Source of the DNA: Aquarana catesbeiana
Taxonomy: Eukaryota; Chordata; Amphibia; Anura; Ranidae
NCBI RefSeq assembly: GCF_042186555.1
Contig: NC_133328.1
Coordinates: forward strand, 333,506,039 to 333,570,038
Length of the DNA stretch: 64,000 nucleotides
Direction: 5' to 3'
Numbering within the stretch: the stretch's first letter is position 1; each line of letters begins with the position of its first letter. The notes beneath the pieces were generated by a model that saw nothing but the letters and a program-made list of their open reading frames with translations, made no database searches and was not told where the DNA came from. This document shows positions 42,808-53,179 of this stretch, piece by piece. The position numbers and the translations under genes were made by a program.

Positions 42808-44957
42808 ATGTTGCGGTTTCATACTCGTTGTAGATTTTGTGCTGTGTGGGGGCTTGGTTTTGGGGTTCTTACTTTGACCCAAGCCCAGTCCATGAACAGG
42901 GTGGGGAGGAGTTCATGGACCAAGAATTGGTTGCTCCAGCGTGACCAATTCTCTCACATTCTTTTGCTGCGTGAGATCCAGCAGAATAATCCTGATTGAT
43001 GATTTCAGGAATTATCTCTGGGTGACGGACCCCATTTTTCACCATCTGTTTGCTTTGCTGACCCCTTATATTAGCAGGCAGGACACCTGCATGCAGCAAG
43101 CCATCACTCCGGAGCAGAGGCTAGTCGCCACGTTGCAGTACTTGGTGGCAGAAAGAAGTCTACAGGACCTCAAGTTCTCTACAGGCATCTCCCCCCAGGC
43201 TCTGGGGATCTTTATCCCAGAGACCAGTTCTGCCATCATTCAGGTCCTGCAGAAGAACTATATTAAGGTAAAATTTCTCCTTTAACCTCACATTATATGT
43301 ATTTAATGATTGCTAATGTTTTGTTGTATTTATTTCATCATTCCATAATTGCCATGATTGTAATATGCTGTGAATGTCCTCTTTATCCTCATGCATGCTG
43401 GATTTTTTTAATGCTACTTTTTTGTCCTTCATGCATATGCCTTCACTAACCTCCCCAGCTTGCTATCCTGGGCCCATACCCACCTCGCCTAGTCATTTAA
43501 CAATGTATTTTGTCAGCTCCATTGTAGTGCTTTACCCTAAACACCCCCTAAAATGTGTCCAAATGTTATTTGTGTGCTTAAATTCAGGCAGAGAGGCTTT
43601 TTTTGGGGGTCCCAAAATCATTTGGAACCCTCCCTCCCCCCAACCGCTAAGTCAACCGATACAAATCCTCTGCTGACTTTGCCAAACCCATACACACTAC
43701 ACCCACCTCTTTTGTGGTCATATTTATGGATGAATTCACCAAAGCATGTAGTGAAAGCGCCTGCCTGAATACTTTCAAATGGTACTGTTTAAAGTTTTGT
43801 TCTCCTATTATTATCTTGATAGGTAATTGCAGAATGTAAAAATGTGCTTCAATTTGTACAGTGTGTATTTTTATTTTAGTATTATGACACTTCTTACCTG
43901 TCCAGTGGGCTGCCAGTAGTGTAAGTAAGGAGGGGCTGGCCAAAGTAATGCACATTATTTGTGCATTCATCTCTCAATGAAGTGAAGAGGGTTACCTGTC
44001 CAAAACATCTCCCCCCCTAAAATTTTTACAATAGACCATCGGGGGGGGGGGGGGGATCTGATAAGTGGACCTTATATTTTTGTCTTTAAATACTCCTTAA
44101 AATAAAAGTTATACAGATATACAGATTTTGGCCAAGAATGTTTGTGTCTAATCTGCATGCAATGTTATGTGCAAAATTGCTAACTTTATTTTTTCTGTAT
44201 TGACTCCATAGTTTCCTTCAACGCCACAGGAATGGCAGACTGTGGCATCCCACTTTGCGGCTCACTGGGACTTTCCCAACTGTGGAAGGGCAATTGGTGG
44301 GAAACATGTCCACATCGTCCCACCACCCCATTCGGGGTCATACTATTATAATTACAAGGGGTTTAATAGTATTGTGTTGATGGCGGTGCTTTCGGCGACA
44401 TATGAGTTCCTCTATGTGGCAGTGTGAAAGAATGGCCAGATGTCGGATAGTGGAGTCTTTGCCCAGACAGAGTTTTACGGACGTCTTCAGAGTGGTGGCT
44501 TGGGATTGCCACCTGCGGAAGAGAATGTCGAAGGACTCCCGTTTGTTTTTATTGCTGATGAAGCATTTGGTCTGGGCAATCACCTGATGAGGCCATTCCC
44601 CCAGAGGACCCTCACCCCAGAGAAGAGGGTTTTTAATTACCGGCTGGCCAGAGCCCGAAGATTTGTGGAGAATACCTTTGGGATAATGGCCAGTTGGTTC
44701 CGCCTATTTCTAACGGCTATAAATATGGCGGAGTACAAACTGAACCACATTGTATTATCCTGCTGCATACTGCACAACTTTTTAAAAAGAAATGCACCAA
44801 GTTATGTAGCCTCATTTGGACCTGAGGCCGGACTTCAAAAAAATGCAATGACAGCCCTGGAAGCTGGCCATCCTGGCTTGCCCCCCCAAAGCCCCCTTGA
44901 AGTGTGGGAAAAATATGTTGAATATTTTATGGGTAGAGGAGCCATTGCTATGCCATA
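42808..44957 (+). pseudogene. Harbinger (HARBI1-like) transposase, two exons
   Basis: Exon 1 runs 42808-43267 and ends AAG before a GTAAAA donor. A 944-bp intron ends TGACTCCATAG at 44211, and exon 2 is 44212-44957. Exon 1 shows ITPEQRLVATLQYL and FSTGISPQALG, the helix-turn-helix region of PIF/Harbinger enzymes. Exon 2 holds the DDE nuclease: AIGGKHVHI where AIDGKH is expected, so the first catalytic Asp is Gly; FIADEAFGL with the second Asp; and RRFVENTFGI with the Glu. Breaks: a one-base insertion near 43000 after NNPD and a frameshift near 44425. It is followed by an A-rich run at 44990. It cannot be active. Confidence 0.9.
44040..44056 (+). repeat. Uninterrupted G tract of about 16-17 bases
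   Basis: A single run of G in the transposase intron. Length is liable to sequencing or assembly error. Confidence 0.8.
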
Positions 44958-45433
44958 AAATTTTGAAATATTTTCAAAATAAAAAAAAAATGATCTGCTA
45001 AAATCTTGATTTTGATTTACTGCTTGTGTTTGTTTTAAGCTGTCTTCTAGGTTCTCCTAGTGCACTTGTAGTGCCAAGTGGTTTTTCCATTATTAAATAA
45101 CACCCATTGTCACTGTAAACACCAACTTAATACAAAAACAGGTATTGAGCATTGAAAGAAAAAGCCACACATTGTTGAGTATAAAACCTTTTACTCCATA
45201 CACATTCACGTGTGCGTTATAAAACATTTTGTGTTTAAAAAAACACATCTTGTTTTTAAAAGTTTTACCTTGAAATTTTTAAAAAGGACATAGACAGGCA
45301 TGTTTGCAAACATAACATACACAACTCTGGAACTTACAAAGTTCAACATTGAAAAACTGAAGGCAATATCAGACATTATAGTACCAAAAATGTGTTGATC
45401 TTGCCTTCATCAGATGGGGTGATGTCACCCCTG

Positions 45434-45660
45434 TAAAAGCCAAATTTAGAAGATGCACACAAATTGGGATTAAAACTGGGGATTTCCTTTCTGATCCCAT
45501 ACCTAATGTCAACATGTGCTATCTACCATCATGGGGGATCAATGGACGTGTTTTGGGGGTGCAACCCCTTCCTCTCACCTACTAGAGTTGTGAGGAAGGG
45601 GTTGCACCCACAAAACGCATACCTTGATATCCCCTGATGGCAGATAGCACATGTTGACAC
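45434..45660. repeat. Foldback between convergent Harbinger genes, split by insertion
   Basis: Inner arms 45507-45574 and 45592-45657 pair (TGTCAACATGTGCTATCT with AGATAGCACATGTTGACA). The outer arm TAAAAGCCAAATTTAGAAGA at 45434 pairs with TCTTCCAAATTTGGCTTTTA at 60869-60888, beyond the large insertion. It lies between the 3' ends of the transposase and Myb-like genes. Confidence 0.75.
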
Positions 45661-46729
45661 ACTGGGGGTCATTTACTATAGAGCTGCGGCGCTAATTAGC
45701 GCTAATTACCGCAAATTAGCGCTAATTGGTGGTAATTAGTGCTAATTAGCGTGAAAACGGTATTCACTATAGTGCTGGTGAGAAAATACTCCAAAAATCG
45801 AATTTACTATAGTTCCCTGAAACCAAATAGTGCCCAAACCCTTACTCTGCTAAAACCTGGAGAATTGCACATGAAAATAATATTTAGAGCATGATATAAT
45901 TGTCTAAATCGTACTGAAATATGCAGCATATTATTTAAAGATAATCTGCTTTTAAACTGTGTGAAAAAGTGATTTCTACGCTGAAATATCTTCAAAAGTC
46001 TGAGAGGTGAAAAATTCCCCATTTTGGACAACTAGGTGCCAACACAACTGAGCATGCTTAGACCTGAAAATAACTCTCATTTTAACTCAAGTGTCTTTTT
46101 TAGCTGGCGCTATAGTAAATACCAAAATGAGAGCTAATTAGAGAGCATTTTTTTTTTTTTTTTATGAAAATCTGCTCTATTCTAGTCCAAATGAAGTATT
46201 AGCCATTGACTCCAATGGAACAATTGTAACTTTCACAAAAAACCTTTTAATGTTGAGATGAAATGTATCTTTCTGAAATAAAGATACATTTGTGAAATAA
46301 ATTTTCTTTTGCAACATTGTTGCTTCTACTTTTTTTATTTTGATTTTAAGAATACTAGAATGTGGAATGTTTTGATAAAATATATTTTTCTCTGTCACTT
46401 TCACTTGTTACTCTCAATCTCACAACAATCACTCAGGTGTCTTTATAATCTACAAACCAATACCATTGCTGATGCAAATTTAAAATGAATCACAATTTTT
46501 TGTTCTTTTTATGATTTCCAAATATTCATAATTTGAGCCCAAAAAATGTGATATGTGTACCAACATCAGAAAGCGGGTAATATTCTACTCTCACCCATAA
46601 AAAAAAAACCCACCAAATATCACAGAATAAATCAAGAAGAATAATTCCCGAGTAATGTAATTCCATCACCTGTATGTCCAAAGAAATGCAGTATTTATGT
46701 GTATTTATGTGTAGGAGGTTCTCACATGT

Positions 46730-46880
46730 GGCAGCTCTGTGGCTTAGAGGTTAGAACTTCTGCTTAGCATCTCTGAGTGTCTGGGTTCAAATCCCATCCA
46801 TGTTGCTTCATGTAGAGAAGTTGTCTCATCTCCCAGGTCCTATAGATATGTCTAAATGTAGTATTTATGTGTAGGAGGGT
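46730..46880 (+). repeat. tRNA-derived SINE fragment
   Basis: TGGCTTAGAGGTTAGAAC resembles an A box and GGTTCAAATCCC (46784-46795) is a B box, about 40 bases apart, followed by SINE-like sequence. It lacks the pairing needed for a functional tRNA. Confidence 0.6.
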
Positions 46881-46907
46881 TCCACCACCATTGTAAGTCT
46901 TTTCCAG

Positions 46908-47822
46908 ATACACTATTTAGCCAAAAGTATTGGGACGCCTGCCTTTACACACACATGAACTTAATGGCAGCCCAGTCTTAGTCCGTAGGGTTAAAATTTG
47001 ATTTGGCCCACCCTTTGCAGCTAGAACAGCTTCTGGGAAGGCTGTCCACAAGGTTTAGTGTGCCTATGGGAATGTTTGATCATTCTTCCAGAAGTGCATT
47101 TGTGAGGTCAGGCACTGATGTTGAATTGAGAAGGCCTGGCTTGCAGTCTCTACTCTAATTCAGCCAAAGGGTGTTCTATCGGGTTGAGGCCAGGACTCTG
47201 TGCAGGCCAGTCAAGTTTCTCCACCCCAAACTTGCTCATCCATGTCTTTATGGACCTTGCTTTGTGCACTGGTTTGCAGTCATGTTGGAACAGGAAGGGG
47301 CTTTCCCCAAACTGTTCCCACAAAGTTGGGAGCATGAAATTGTCCAAAATGTCTTGGTATGCTGACGCCTTAAGAGTTCCCTTAACTGGAACTAAGAGGC
47401 CAAGCCCAACCCCTGAAAAACACTCCCACATCATAACCCCCCTCCACCCAATCATTTGGACCAGTGCACAAAGCAAGGGCCATAAAGACATGGATGAGGG
47501 CATTTGGGGTGGAGGAACTTGACTGGCCTGGACAGAGTCCTGACCTCAACACAACAGAACACCTTGGGGATGAATTAGAGAGGAGACTGTAGGTCAGGCC
47601 TTTTCGTCCAACATCAGCACCCAACCTCACAAATGCACTTGGAAGAATGGTCGAACATTCCCATAGACACACTCCTAAACCTTGTGGACAAGAAGAGTTG
47701 AAGCTGTTACAGCTGCAAAGGGTGGGCCAAATGAGTTTTGAACCCAATACTAATACTGGGATGCCATTGCAGTTCATGTGCGTTTAAAGGCAGGCGTCCC
47801 AATACTTAGGCCAATATATGGA
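46908..47822. mobile_element. Tc1-like foldback; both arms carry transposase C-terminus
   Basis: Ends TACACTATTTAGCCAAAAGT and the inverted TAGGCCAATATATGGACTTA enclose AAGTATTGGGACGCCTGCCT and its inverse. The left arm reads on the minus strand as Tc1 transposase C-terminus (47503-47150: WECFSGVGLGLLVPVKG, FLFQHDCKPVHKA, DWPAQSPGLNPIEHPL, with the second Asp and the Glu). The right arm (to about 47800) is an inverted copy of the outer half. It makes no complete transposase. Probably mobilised by a full-length relative. Confidence 0.85.
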
Positions 47823-47854
47823 CTTAGGGCTGGTTCACACCACAGAGATGCAAA

Positions 47855-48170
47855 GAACATGCATGGGGCTGCCTGGTGGCTAAGTGGGTAGCAGTTCTGT
47901 CTAGCAGCACCTGGGATGATAGTTCAATTCCCCAACATGCTAATGCTTGTGTTGAAGTTTATATGTTCTCCCTGTGTGGGTTTCTCACCACAATCCAAAA
48001 ACATGCTGGCAGTCTATTTGTCTCCTGTCGGAATAGGTTCTAATGTAAGAAAGTTAATTTTGGACTTTAGATTGGAAGCTCATTGCAGCCAGGGACTGAT
48101 GTTAATGTTTATTAGCACTAATCATGCCAAGGGACTTGGACATTTCAAATTTTAGGGTTTACACTGCACG
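47855..48170 (+). repeat. tRNA-derived SINE with conserved-type body
   Basis: A box TGGCTAAGTGGGTAGCA and B box AGTTCAATTCCC (47921-47932), then ATATGTTCTCCCTGTGTGGG and ATCCAAAAACATGCTGG, a body recurrent in vertebrate tRNA SINEs, and a tail TTAGATTGGAAGCTC (48067) that recurs at 48877 as AGATTGTAAGCTCCTATGAG, probably a second fragment. Confidence 0.75.
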
Positions 48171-49150
48171 GGTACATATGCTTAGAAAACTGTTGCTTTG
48201 TTTATGTGGATGCAAATGGACTTTCTTCATTGTCCTGTAGTTGGAGATTTGATGCACATAGCCAAGGGCTAACACAGTTGAGAATACTATTATGTGTTCC
48301 TGCTCATCAGGTGCAATCACTTTAGACATACATGAAGAGATAGATTGAAAGATACTGGTGGGCGTGTACTTCTATTGGGTGTGTCAGTGTGCTAACAATA
48401 CAACCTCTCTTATATAAATGCCTGCAGTAGGGGGGTTCGTTTGGCCAGAGAAGGTCAGGTTGTTTGGTGTCATTTGTGGGGGAGAAATAATGATATTGGG
48501 AGATTTTATGAAATTCTTGTGCATTTTTTCAATCAAAAGTGGGTTTATGTGGCCATGCTGTCAATGTTGTGTGTGTATTGTTACTGTCTGATCATGCAAA
48601 CATCGTTTGGAAGCATCTGCTGACCTATTCTTTTTGATCTCATTTAATCGTGTACACTGAAATGCAGCTTCCAGCAGAACATGGTCACCAATGTATATAT
48701 GTGTGGATTGTGGGCTGGTGGTGGGTGTTTTGAATAAGTCTTTTAATATTATGTTGGAATGCTTTGTAAGAATGACTGTTAAGTACGTTTCTATAATCTT
48801 GCAGATAAAAATGTGATGGGTTGCCCGTTATACACTGAAATTAAAGCTGTGTCCACTCTAAGCTTTTGTCAAATTTTAGATTGTAAGCTCCTATGAGCAG
48901 GACCCTTAAAATCCCATTGCTAAATGTAGCACCATATATCCTGTCCAAATTTTTTTGAAGCTAGTAAATGAATGTACATTTTTTTTTGGTTTTGTTTTTC
49001 TGCTGGTAAAATAAAAGTACATTATTGAGCTTTGTAGTGGTGTGTTTTTTTTTTTTCTTCTACTTTTCCTTCTCTTTAGTTTTTGTGGGTGGTGGTTTTG
49101 CAATATCTCTTATATTTTATTTCAATATGTAAGCATTTAAATAAAGGAAT
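48170..49150. other. No gene; includes a second SINE tail near 48877-48950
   Basis: Apart from the SINE-like tail and poly(T) runs (48980-49070) I recognise nothing here. Confidence 0.4.
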
Positions 49151-49179
49151 TGTCAAAAACTGTCTCTTGTCATTTTTAA

Positions 49180-50069
49180 CATTTTTGACACTTTTTTTGT
49201 GAAATGGTAGGGGTACTTTTGTACCCCCTTACCATTTCACACAGGGGGGAGGGCCGGGATCTGGTTGTCCCCTTGTCAAAGTGGGCTTCCAGATTCCGAT
49301 AAACCCCCTGCCCGCAGATCCCCACAACCACTAGGCAAGGGTTGTGGGGATGAGGCCCTTGTCCCTATGAACATGGGGACAACGTGTTTTGGGGGGCTAC
49401 CCCAAAGCACCCTCCCAATGTTGAGAGCATGTGGCCTGGTACGGTTCAGGGGGGGCGCTCTCTCCCACCCCCTCTTTCCTGCGGCCTGCCAGGTTGCTTG
49501 CTCGGATAAGGGTCTGGTATGAATTTTGGGGGGGTCCCGCGCCATTTTTTTTAAATTTTGGCGCGAGGCTCCTCTTAAAATCTATACCAGACCTGAAGGG
49601 GCTGGTATAGATTTTGAGGGGGACCCCACACCATTTTTTTTTTTACTTTGGCCGGGGTTCTCCTTAATATCCATACCAGACCTGAAAGGCCTGGTATGGA
49701 ATTTAGGGGCACCCCCATGCAATTTTTTTTTAAATTTTAGTTCAGGGTTCCCCTGTGGGGAATTCCCATGCCATTTTTATCAATTAACTTTTATGTGTGT
49801 TGTCGGACCGACAATTCATTATAGCCGCGAGTAGTTTTAAATGACTTTTTTCCTTTGAAATGTCATTTTGCTGTCAGACTGTTCTAAACACTGGAAACAT
49901 GAGCCCCTTTACAGGCATACTATAGACACCCCCCAGGTACAAAATTTAAAGGAATATTACACTTTTTTTGTTTCACTCAAAGTATTATTAAAATCACTGC
50001 TCCCGAAAAAACGGCCGGGCAGGACCCGGGTCTCCAAACACTTTTTATGGCAAAGAACTTGCATATAAG
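49180..50069 (-). mobile_element. Older hAT copy, opposite orientation, split by the next hAT
   Basis: Sequence 49700-50061 is an inverted copy of 50190-50640 in the adjacent hAT: GGCAGGACCCGGGTCTCCAAAC against GTTTGGGGACCCGGGTCCTG, and CCCCAGGTACAAAATTTAAAGG against TTTAAATATTGTACCTGGGG. Continuation after the younger hAT appears at 60648-60720 (GGTTCGAGCCCCATTGACTT). No intact gene. Left border about 49180 is approximate. Confidence 0.65.
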
Positions 50070-52929
50070 TAGGGATGAGCCGAACACCCCCTGGTTCGGT
50101 TCGCACCAGAACCTGCGAACGGACCAAAAATTTGCACGAACATTAGAACCCCATTGACGTCTATGGGACTTGAACGTTTGAAATCAAAAGTGCTCATTTT
50201 AATTGCTAATTTGCATGGTATTGTCCTAAAAAGAGTTTGGGGACCCGGGTCCTGCCCCAGAGGACATGTATCAATGCAAAAAAAACTTTTAAAAACGGCC
50301 GTTTTTTCAGGAGCAGTGATTTTAATGATGCTTAAAGTAAAAAAAAAGTGAAATATTCCTTTAAATATTGTACCTGGGGGGTGTCTATAGTATGCCTGTA
50401 AAGTGGCGCATGTTTCCCATGCTTAGAACAGTCCCTGCACAAAATGTCATTTTTAAAGGAAAAAAGTCATTTAAAACTGCTTGCGGCTTTAATGTAATGT
50501 CGGATCCTGGCAATATAGATGAAAATCAGTGAGACAAACGGCATGGGTACCCCCCAGTCCATTACCAGGCCCTTTGGGTCTTGTATAGATATTAAGGGGA
50601 ACCCCACACCCAAATGAAAAAAGGAAAGGTGTGGGGCCCCCAGGCCCTATATACTCTGAACAGCAGTATACAGGCGGTGCAAACAAGACAGGGACTGTAG
50701 GTTTGTTGTTAAGTAAAATCAATTTGTAATTTTGAACTGGTACATTTTTAATCAATTCAGCCCCTGTTAAACAGGGGCTGAAAAATTGGACCTTAGGCAC
50801 TGGTGGCGGGACTGGCGGTGCCCAGAACCAAAAATGTTCTTACAAGCTATCATCATGATCATTGAGGAGGAAGAGGATAATTACTGAGTATAAGAGGATA
50901 GTCACTCAACATAGGCATAGGCATAGGCAGTCTTTGAAGGGATCTGACATTTCAAAAAAATGTATTCAGTTACATCAGCATCAGGTGCTTGGTAGCTGGC
51001 GGTGATCCAATACTGATTCATTTTTATGAAGGTTAGTCGATCGACCGAGTCGGTGGACAGACGCACCCTGTGATCGGTTACAAAGCCTCCAGCAGCACTT
51101 AATGTGCGTTCCGAAAGAATGCTGGATGCAGGACAGGCCAGTATGTCAATTGCATACTGTGCAAGCTCTGGCCAGTGATCCATCCTCAAGACCCAGTAAC
51201 CCAGAGGATTTTCAGTGGAAAAGGTGTCCAAGTCAGATCTTGCCCCTAGGTATTCCTGCACCATGTAAAACAGACACTGGCGATGGTTGCTGGAACCAAT
51301 CATACCTTGGGGCTGCGGACTAAAAAATTGTCTGAACGCATCGGTCAGACGGCCACCTTCTCCACCGCTCCTTCTTTGACTGACCGAAGCCTCAGCAACA
51401 CGTTGCCCAGAATCAGGAGTTTGTAACCTCCCAGTCTCTGGGAACGCGTTGCACAGACCTTATTGCAAGGCCTCCCGAAGATGTTTCATCCTCTGCTCCC
51501 TCTGCGATGGCAAGATAAGGTCTGCAACCTTACCCTTGTAACGTGGATCAAGCAGGGTTGGCAACCAGTATTGGTCCTTATACTTGATACCACGAATACG
51601 AGGATCCTTCTGCAGGCTTTGCAGGATCAGGGAGGCCATGCAGCATAGGTTTGCTGAGGCATTCGGTCCGGAGTCTTCTGGGTCACTAAGGACAACATGT
51701 TCTGCAACCACCTCCTCCCAGCCATGTACAAGTCCATGTGTTTCTTGGGACTGTAAATGATCCCTTAAAGACTGCTGCTGGTGCTGAGTGCCAGGCTCCA
51801 CCTCCATACTGACACAATCCTCCTCCTCCTCATCCTCTTCCTGTGTGATCGGCGGGCACACAGGAACACTGTCTGGATAAAGGGGGCCTTGAGAGCTAAG
51901 GAAGTCCTCCTCTTCCTGCCTCTGTTCTGTCTCAAGTGCCTTGTCCATTATTCCACGCAGCGTGTGCTCCAACAGGTGGACAAGGGGGACAGTGTCACTG
52001 ATGCATGTACTGTCACTGCTTACCATCCTCGTGGCCTCCTCAAATGGTGACAGGACAGTGCATGCATCCCTGATCATGGCCCACTGGTGTGGGGAAAAAA
52101 AACAAGCTCCCCTGACCCTGTCCTGGTGCCATAGTCGTACAGGTACTCATTGATGGCCCTCTGATGCGTGTGCAGCCACTGCAGCATGGCCAACGTTGAG
52201 TTCCACCTGGTGGGCATGTCACAGATTAGGCGGTTCTTGGGCAGGTTAAATTCCTTTTGGAGATCTGACAGCCGAGCACTGGCATTATATGACCGGCGGA
52301 AATACACACAGACTTTCCTGGCCTGCCTCAGGACATCCTGTAAGCCCGGGTACCTGCCCAAGAACCGCTGCACCACCAAGTTAAGGACGTGAGACAAACA
52401 GGGCCCATGGGTCATTTGTCCCTGTCGGAGGGCGGAGAGGAGGTTGGTGCCATTGTCGCAAACCCCCATTCCTGCCTTAGGTTGGCGTGGTGTCAACCAC
52501 CTCTGAACCTGCCCCTGCAGAGCTGACAGAACCTCTGTCCCAGTGTGGCTCTTGTCCTCCAAGCACACCAGCTCAAGCACATGCATGGCATCTTTTGGCC
52601 TGCATACATGCTGTCGCGAACACTGGCTGCAAAGACCCTTTTCTGTCCAAATTCACCCAGTTATTTGGTATTTCTATATTAATCTTTTATTTTTTTGGAC
52701 TTGCCCAAAGACTATTCTCAGTTGTTTATTCTGAACAATACATGACTCTTGAAAGAGCTGATCACATTAACCTGCAGAGACAAACTGTCTGGTCACCAGG
52801 TCTGCCTTAAGTGTTGTGTTAATTAACATGTTAATTATATTATTGTCTTTTAAGTTTTTGCTAGAGGGGAGGGGGGGAGTGTCCATGAGTCAGCCCTACC
52901 TCGTTATCTAACCCCTTGTGTTAAATGTG

Positions 52930-52937
52930 TATAAAAA
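52930..52937 (+). promoter_or_regulatory. TATA box in the 5' LTR
   Basis: TATAAAAA, 16 bp before the AATAAA poly(A) signal. The same box is at 57890 in the 3' LTR. Confidence 0.7.
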
Positions 52938-52952
52938 GGCTGTATTCTGTCC

Positions 52953-52958
52953 AATAAA
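52953..52958 (+). terminator. LTR poly(A) signal (5' LTR only)
   Basis: AATAAA in the 5' LTR. The matching position in the 3' LTR (57913-57918), the one that would end the transcript, reads AAGAAA. Confidence 0.7.
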
Positions 52959-53179
52959 GCAGTCAAGATTCTACAAGCTATTATCGACTAGACTTGTATT
53001 TAATGCAGCTATAATATTATATCTGTCTGATGGTCATACTGGAGGAATCGGTGTTATTGACGGAGGCACTCAGTGGAGTGTGGGATAGGATCCATCACAA
53101 TTGGTGGCAAGCTCTGGGATGCTTCCTCTTGCCTAGGCTCACCCAAATCACCACCGGGACCCCCTGCTCCTAACAGCAG

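Larger units (their letters stand above)
52612..53099 (+). repeat. 5' LTR of the Gmr1-like element
   Basis: Begins TGTCGCGAACACTGGC and ends GATCCATCACA. Contains a TATAAAAA box at 52930 and a poly(A) signal AATAAA at 52953. The segment after it (53100-53125, ATTGGTGGCAAGCTCTGGG) should hold the primer-binding site, whose tRNA I could not assign. Confidence 0.95.

Noticed and set aside
46736..46805. Possible tRNA gene
   Set aside because: A and B box sequences are present but stems do not pair as in a tRNA, and SINE-type sequence follows; best read as a tRNA-derived SINE.
51460..52077. Separate 205-codon gene with Glu-rich stretch
   Set aside because: It is the helical insertion and middle part of the hAT transposase, collinear with flanking transposase segments on the minus strand.
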